Shown here in pieces: positions 16,023-17,961 of a stretch of 17,961 nt of DNA (position 1 is its first letter; every line of letters starts with the position of its first letter). The notes under the pieces are model-generated. The model was not told where the DNA came from. It made no database searches and saw only the letters and a list, made by a program, of their open reading frames with translations. Where the stretch lies: positions 1 to 17,961 of the forward strand of contig CAYLOD010000031.1 in assembly GCA_964385235.1 (NCBI GenBank), given 5' to 3'. This stretch comes from Pseudoruminococcus sp964385235. Its GTDB lineage: Bacteria; Bacillota; Clostridia; Oscillospirales; Acutalibacteraceae. Position numbers and translations under genes: made by a program.

Positions 16023-16051
16023 AGTATAGTATTTTGGAGATAAATTGTCAA
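16023..16051 (-). promoter_or_regulatory. Strong sigma-70 type promoter of the pilus operon
   Basis: On the minus strand a perfect TTGACA (16051-16046), a 17-bp spacer and TATACT (16028-16023; one mismatch) are present. The leader to the pilM ATG is about 200 nt. The rest of 15815-16396 is AT-rich around this promoter and GC-rich at 16198-16320; no gene is supported in it. Confidence 0.85.
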
Positions 16052-16197
16052 GTAAAAACACGGGACAAAATGCACAAAAATTTTTACAAATTGTATTGAA
16101 TATAATTATTCTTAAATATGCTTATATCGGCAACTCTTAGCTATTATCACAAATATAAAGGAACACCAATAAACACCGCCACGATGCCCCTTTAATT

Positions 16198-16211
16198 GGC
16201 CTGACCCGTCA
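16198..16211 (-). repeat. 14-bp box TGACGGGTCAGGCC (copy 2)
   Basis: The exact reverse complement of 4101-4114. Together with the 15-bp units at 16286-16320 it defines the second copy of the intergenic element, in opposite orientation. Confidence 0.6.
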
Positions 16212-16221
16212 CAGGGTGCGA

Positions 16222-16256
16222 GTAATCGGCAGGAGATCCGATCCCCTGCCGATTAC
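16222..16256. repeat. 35-bp near-perfect palindrome
   Basis: Two 17-base arms (16222-16238, 16240-16256) around one base, with a single mismatch. As RNA the inner 12 bp (GTAATCGGCAGG with CCTGCCGATTAC) would close an 11-base loop. It lies downstream of the 16397-16927 gene. No T-run follows on the minus strand, so it is not a canonical terminator. Confidence 0.85.
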
Positions 16257-16285
16257 GGTAATGGCCCGCCGCCTTAGAGGCGGGG

Positions 16286-16320
16286 CCCGACGGGACGGCG
16301 CCCGATGGGACGGGGCCCGG
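16286..16320 (-). repeat. 15-bp GC-rich tandem repeats
   Basis: Two units, 16286-16300 and 16301-16315, match at 13 of 15 positions, followed by a partial third (CCCGG). The arrangement relative to the 14-bp box mirrors that at 4012-4114. Confidence 0.7.
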
Positions 16321-16396
16321 TAAATGCCATTTTACCCAAGTTATATTAAAACAATACCGAATCACAATTAATTTCCGGCAAATCGCCCGCTTGAAA

Positions 16397-16927
16397 TTAT
16401 TTCCCGTTCTTTTCGGAGGGGGCATCGCCATTTGGTTCAGCCGTCTTTTCGGCGTCCGATTCGGCGGAGTCCGACGCGGCGGCGTCTGAATTTTCCGTCG
16501 GCCCGGCGTTTTCCCCGTCCTTAGTTTTTATTTCCGCGCTGTCTGAAACGCATATTGTTATATCGCCCTCGTCATATTCGTCCAATATGTCGGCGTCAAT
16601 GGAATCCTCTGTTTTTTCGTCGTTCGGCTTATTGGTTTCGGGTATGCCGTACATTATAACGTACTCAAGTCTGTCCTGTGCCTTTTTAAGTCTTTCCTGC
16701 GCGACGTCTATGACTTTGCACAGTCTTTCAACCTCGGTATTTTCGGGATCGCCGTTTAGATTCTTATAAAAATGCTTACCCAGCGCGATATAAGCTCTGT
16801 TGAGAGTTTCGGTTTCGCCCTGAATAACATAATTAAGGCGGTTAATATAGGCATGCCGTCTGTTTTTTTCTACTACGGTGTCTATCGCCTGAGAAATCCC
16901 CGATCCTATATTGCTGAAAAAATTCAT
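16397..16927 (-). CDS. Acidic coiled-coil protein of unknown function
   Basis: A 176-residue protein with no signal peptide or membrane helix. Residues 1-95 are helical, with heptad-like stretches (about 28-55 and 65-92) rich in Arg, Glu and Leu. Residues from about 100 on are strongly acidic and low in complexity (Asp, Glu, Ser, Ala, Asn), probably disordered. GGGAGGT six bases before the ATG makes the start firm. It is transcribed in the same direction as the pilus operon but is separated from it by more than 500 bp with repeats and a separate promoter, so it is probably its own unit. I do not recognise the family. Confidence 0.8.
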   Translation of the reverse strand: MNFFSNIGSGISQAIDTVVEKNRRHAYINRLNYVIQGETETLNRAYIALGKHFYKNLNGDPENTEVERLCKVIDVAQERLKKAQDRLEYVIMYGIPETNKPNDEKTEDSIDADILDEYDEGDITICVSDSAEIKTKDGENAGPTENSDAAASDSAESDAEKTAEPNGDAPSEKNGK

Positions 16928-16970
16928 AATATTACCTCCCGCATTTTTATGCGATACTTAGTGTGAATCA

Positions 16971-16976
16971 ATTATA
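16971..16976 (-). promoter_or_regulatory. Possible -10 box for the coiled-coil gene
   Basis: A perfect TATAAT on the minus strand about 45 bp before the ATG. The sequence 17 bp upstream (TGTTCA) is a poor -35. The divergent gap 16928-17188 is very AT-rich and otherwise empty. Confidence 0.4.
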
Positions 16977-17143
16977 CTATAAATTTTCCGAAATGAACAG
17001 CATTATTTGCATATTTTTTAAAAAATTATTATTTTTTTATCTCTTTAAAAGCGAATTTTTTAAATATCAGACGTAAACCGAATATTTTCATAAAATATTA
17101 TCCTAATATTATGCTAAAACAGAGTGCAAAAATTCCGTGTATA

Positions 17144-17152
17144 TGTTATACT
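17144..17152 (+). promoter_or_regulatory. Extended -10 promoter for the CpXC gene
   Basis: TGTTATACT fits an extended -10 (TGn plus TATACT) with a weak GTGCAA-like -35 about 17 bp upstream. The predicted leader is about 30 nt and contains GGGAGTGA before the ATG. Confidence 0.55.
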
Positions 17153-17188
17153 GAATACAGCAGATAAAATAATCGGGAGTGACTTTAT

Positions 17189-17851
17189 ATGTCAGAAAAG
17201 GTTAAACGAAACATAACTTGCCCAAAGTGCGGAGCTGTTAAAGAAACTACGCTCCTGTGCAGCGTCAACGCCTCGTCGCTTAACGACGCACACAAGCAGA
17301 TTTTTGAAGATAAATTTTTTGAATGGACCTGCGAAAGCTGCGGTGAAACACGCCAGCTTCTGCACCCGCTGCTTTATAATGACATAAAGAACCGCACGAT
17401 GGTTTACTATATCCCGGACGTCGATCGGCGTCAGCTTGTTGATGACAAGCTTGAAGCGGAGTTTCCGGAGCTGAACGACGTCAAAAAGCGCGTCGTCCCC
17501 ACAGTTAACGCCCTCAAGGAAAAGATATATATATTTGACCTCGGTCTTAACGACATGGCTGTTGAGCTTACTAAGCTCGCCGTCGCGGAGCTTGTCGCGA
17601 AAAGCCGTAAGCTCCACGTTACGGAGGGCTATCTCTCCGCTTATGATGTGGAGGCCAACACCATCGGGTTTGAATTTTTTTTGAGCGACACAGGCAAGCC
17701 GTTTCTCCAAAGCACACGCATAGAGGTCTACAAGCGTTCTCTCGAAATCGTTGAAACCTACTTCGCAAATGAGGACGACCGCCAAGGCTTCCTCTCGATC
17801 GACCGCCGCTGGGCAAAGGAAGCCCTCGCTCAATACCGCAAACTTAAATAG
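17189..17851 (+). CDS. CpXC-domain (zinc-ribbon) protein
   Basis: A 220-residue cytoplasmic protein beginning with a zinc-ribbon-like region: Cys-Pro-Lys-Cys (11-14) and Cys-Glu-Ser-Cys (48-51) flank a short helical and aromatic stretch. This is the pattern of the CpXC domain found in many Firmicutes proteins of unknown function. The rest is mixed alpha/beta with no catalytic motif I recognise. GGGAGTGA about seven bases before the ATG supports the start. It is divergent from the coiled-coil gene. Its TAG stop abuts a mosaic repeat; the G of the stop is also the first base of the repeat hairpin. Family placement is fairly sure; function is unknown. Confidence 0.85.
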   Translation: MSEKVKRNITCPKCGAVKETTLLCSVNASSLNDAHKQIFEDKFFEWTCESCGETRQLLHPLLYNDIKNRTMVYYIPDVDRRQLVDDKLEAEFPELNDVKKRVVPTVNALKEKIYIFDLGLNDMAVELTKLAVAELVAKSRKLHVTEGYLSAYDVEANTIGFEFFLSDTGKPFLQSTRIEVYKRSLEIVETYFANEDDRQGFLSIDRRWAKEALAQYRKLK

Positions 17852-17961
17852 CGGAGTGCCTCCGCGGGCAAGACGCGGAATCGCTCGGCAAGCCTCGCTC
17901 GACCTTAACAAGGGAAGTTTATTGCCGCGTGGGGACGTTATTACCAATGAACTGCCGTGCG
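17851..17961 (+). repeat. Divergent copy of the mosaic repeat (partial A plus B) behind the CpXC gene
   Basis: It opens with the hairpin GCGGAG-TGC-CTCCGC, then CAAGACGCGG, then a B module. That module shares TGCCGCGTGGGGACG and CAATGAACTGCCGTGCG with 8070-8120 but differs in its middle. It runs off the window. Orientation relative to the upstream gene is the same as behind murF and secA. Confidence 0.88.

Noticed and set aside
15815..16075. Longer pilM start at 16075
   Set aside because: The added part is AT-rich leader translated into hydrophobic, low-complexity sequence, contains the promoter's downstream elements, and has no ribosome binding site; ATG at 15814 fits better.
16192..16431. 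79-codon minus frame over GC-rich repeats
   Set aside because: It overlaps the end of the coiled-coil gene and the palindrome, with no start signal; its Pro-Ser-Gly repeats come from the 15-bp units.

Overview
The window reads as chromosomal DNA of a low-to-mid GC Firmicute, most likely a Clostridia/Oscillospiraceae (Ruminococcus-like) bacterium. The reasons are strong GGAGG-type ribosome binding sites, TTG starts, a Gram-positive style set of murein and lipoprotein genes, and a clostridial type IV pilus assembly operon. The genus is inferred from general gene character only. I saw no rRNA, tRNA, CRISPR array, transposase or phage gene.

Layout. 1-220: mosaic repeat element lying directly behind secA. 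232-3721 (minus): a small lipoprotein gene followed by secA, with a promoter near 3800. 3722-4171: divergent intergenic region with a good plus-strand promoter and 15-bp tandem repeats. 4172-7573 (plus): a two-helix membrane protein, then murE and murF (4-nt overlap), two consecutive steps of peptidoglycan precursor synthesis. 7486-8192: a large array of the same mosaic repeat family, which begins inside the murF reading frame and supplies its last codons and stop. 8221-8250: hairpin terminator. 8270-15814 (minus): a type IV pilus operon, transcribed pilM-pilN fusion, pilO-like, prepilin peptidase, pilB, pilT, pilC. Its leader (15815-16051) holds a near-consensus promoter, a start-site palindrome, direct repeats and a terminator-like hairpin. 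16198-16320: GC-rich intergenic repeats. 16397-16927 (minus): acidic coiled-coil protein of unknown function. 17189-17851 (plus): CpXC-type zinc-ribbon protein. 17851-17961: another copy of the mosaic repeat.

How it works together. PilM/N and PilO would form the inner-membrane assembly platform with PilC. PilB extends and PilT retracts the fibre, and the peptidase matures pilins encoded elsewhere, because no pilin gene lies here. PilB has a tandem MshEN-type motif, so pilus extension may respond to cyclic di-GMP, and the long leader suggests a further layer of control.

The least explained content is the mosaic repeat family. Every copy sits at the 3' end of a gene in the same orientation relative to that gene. 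Its 27-bp unit forms a small hairpin whose stem varies by compensating base changes. Both window ends fall inside this family, so the window may be a contig bounded by it.
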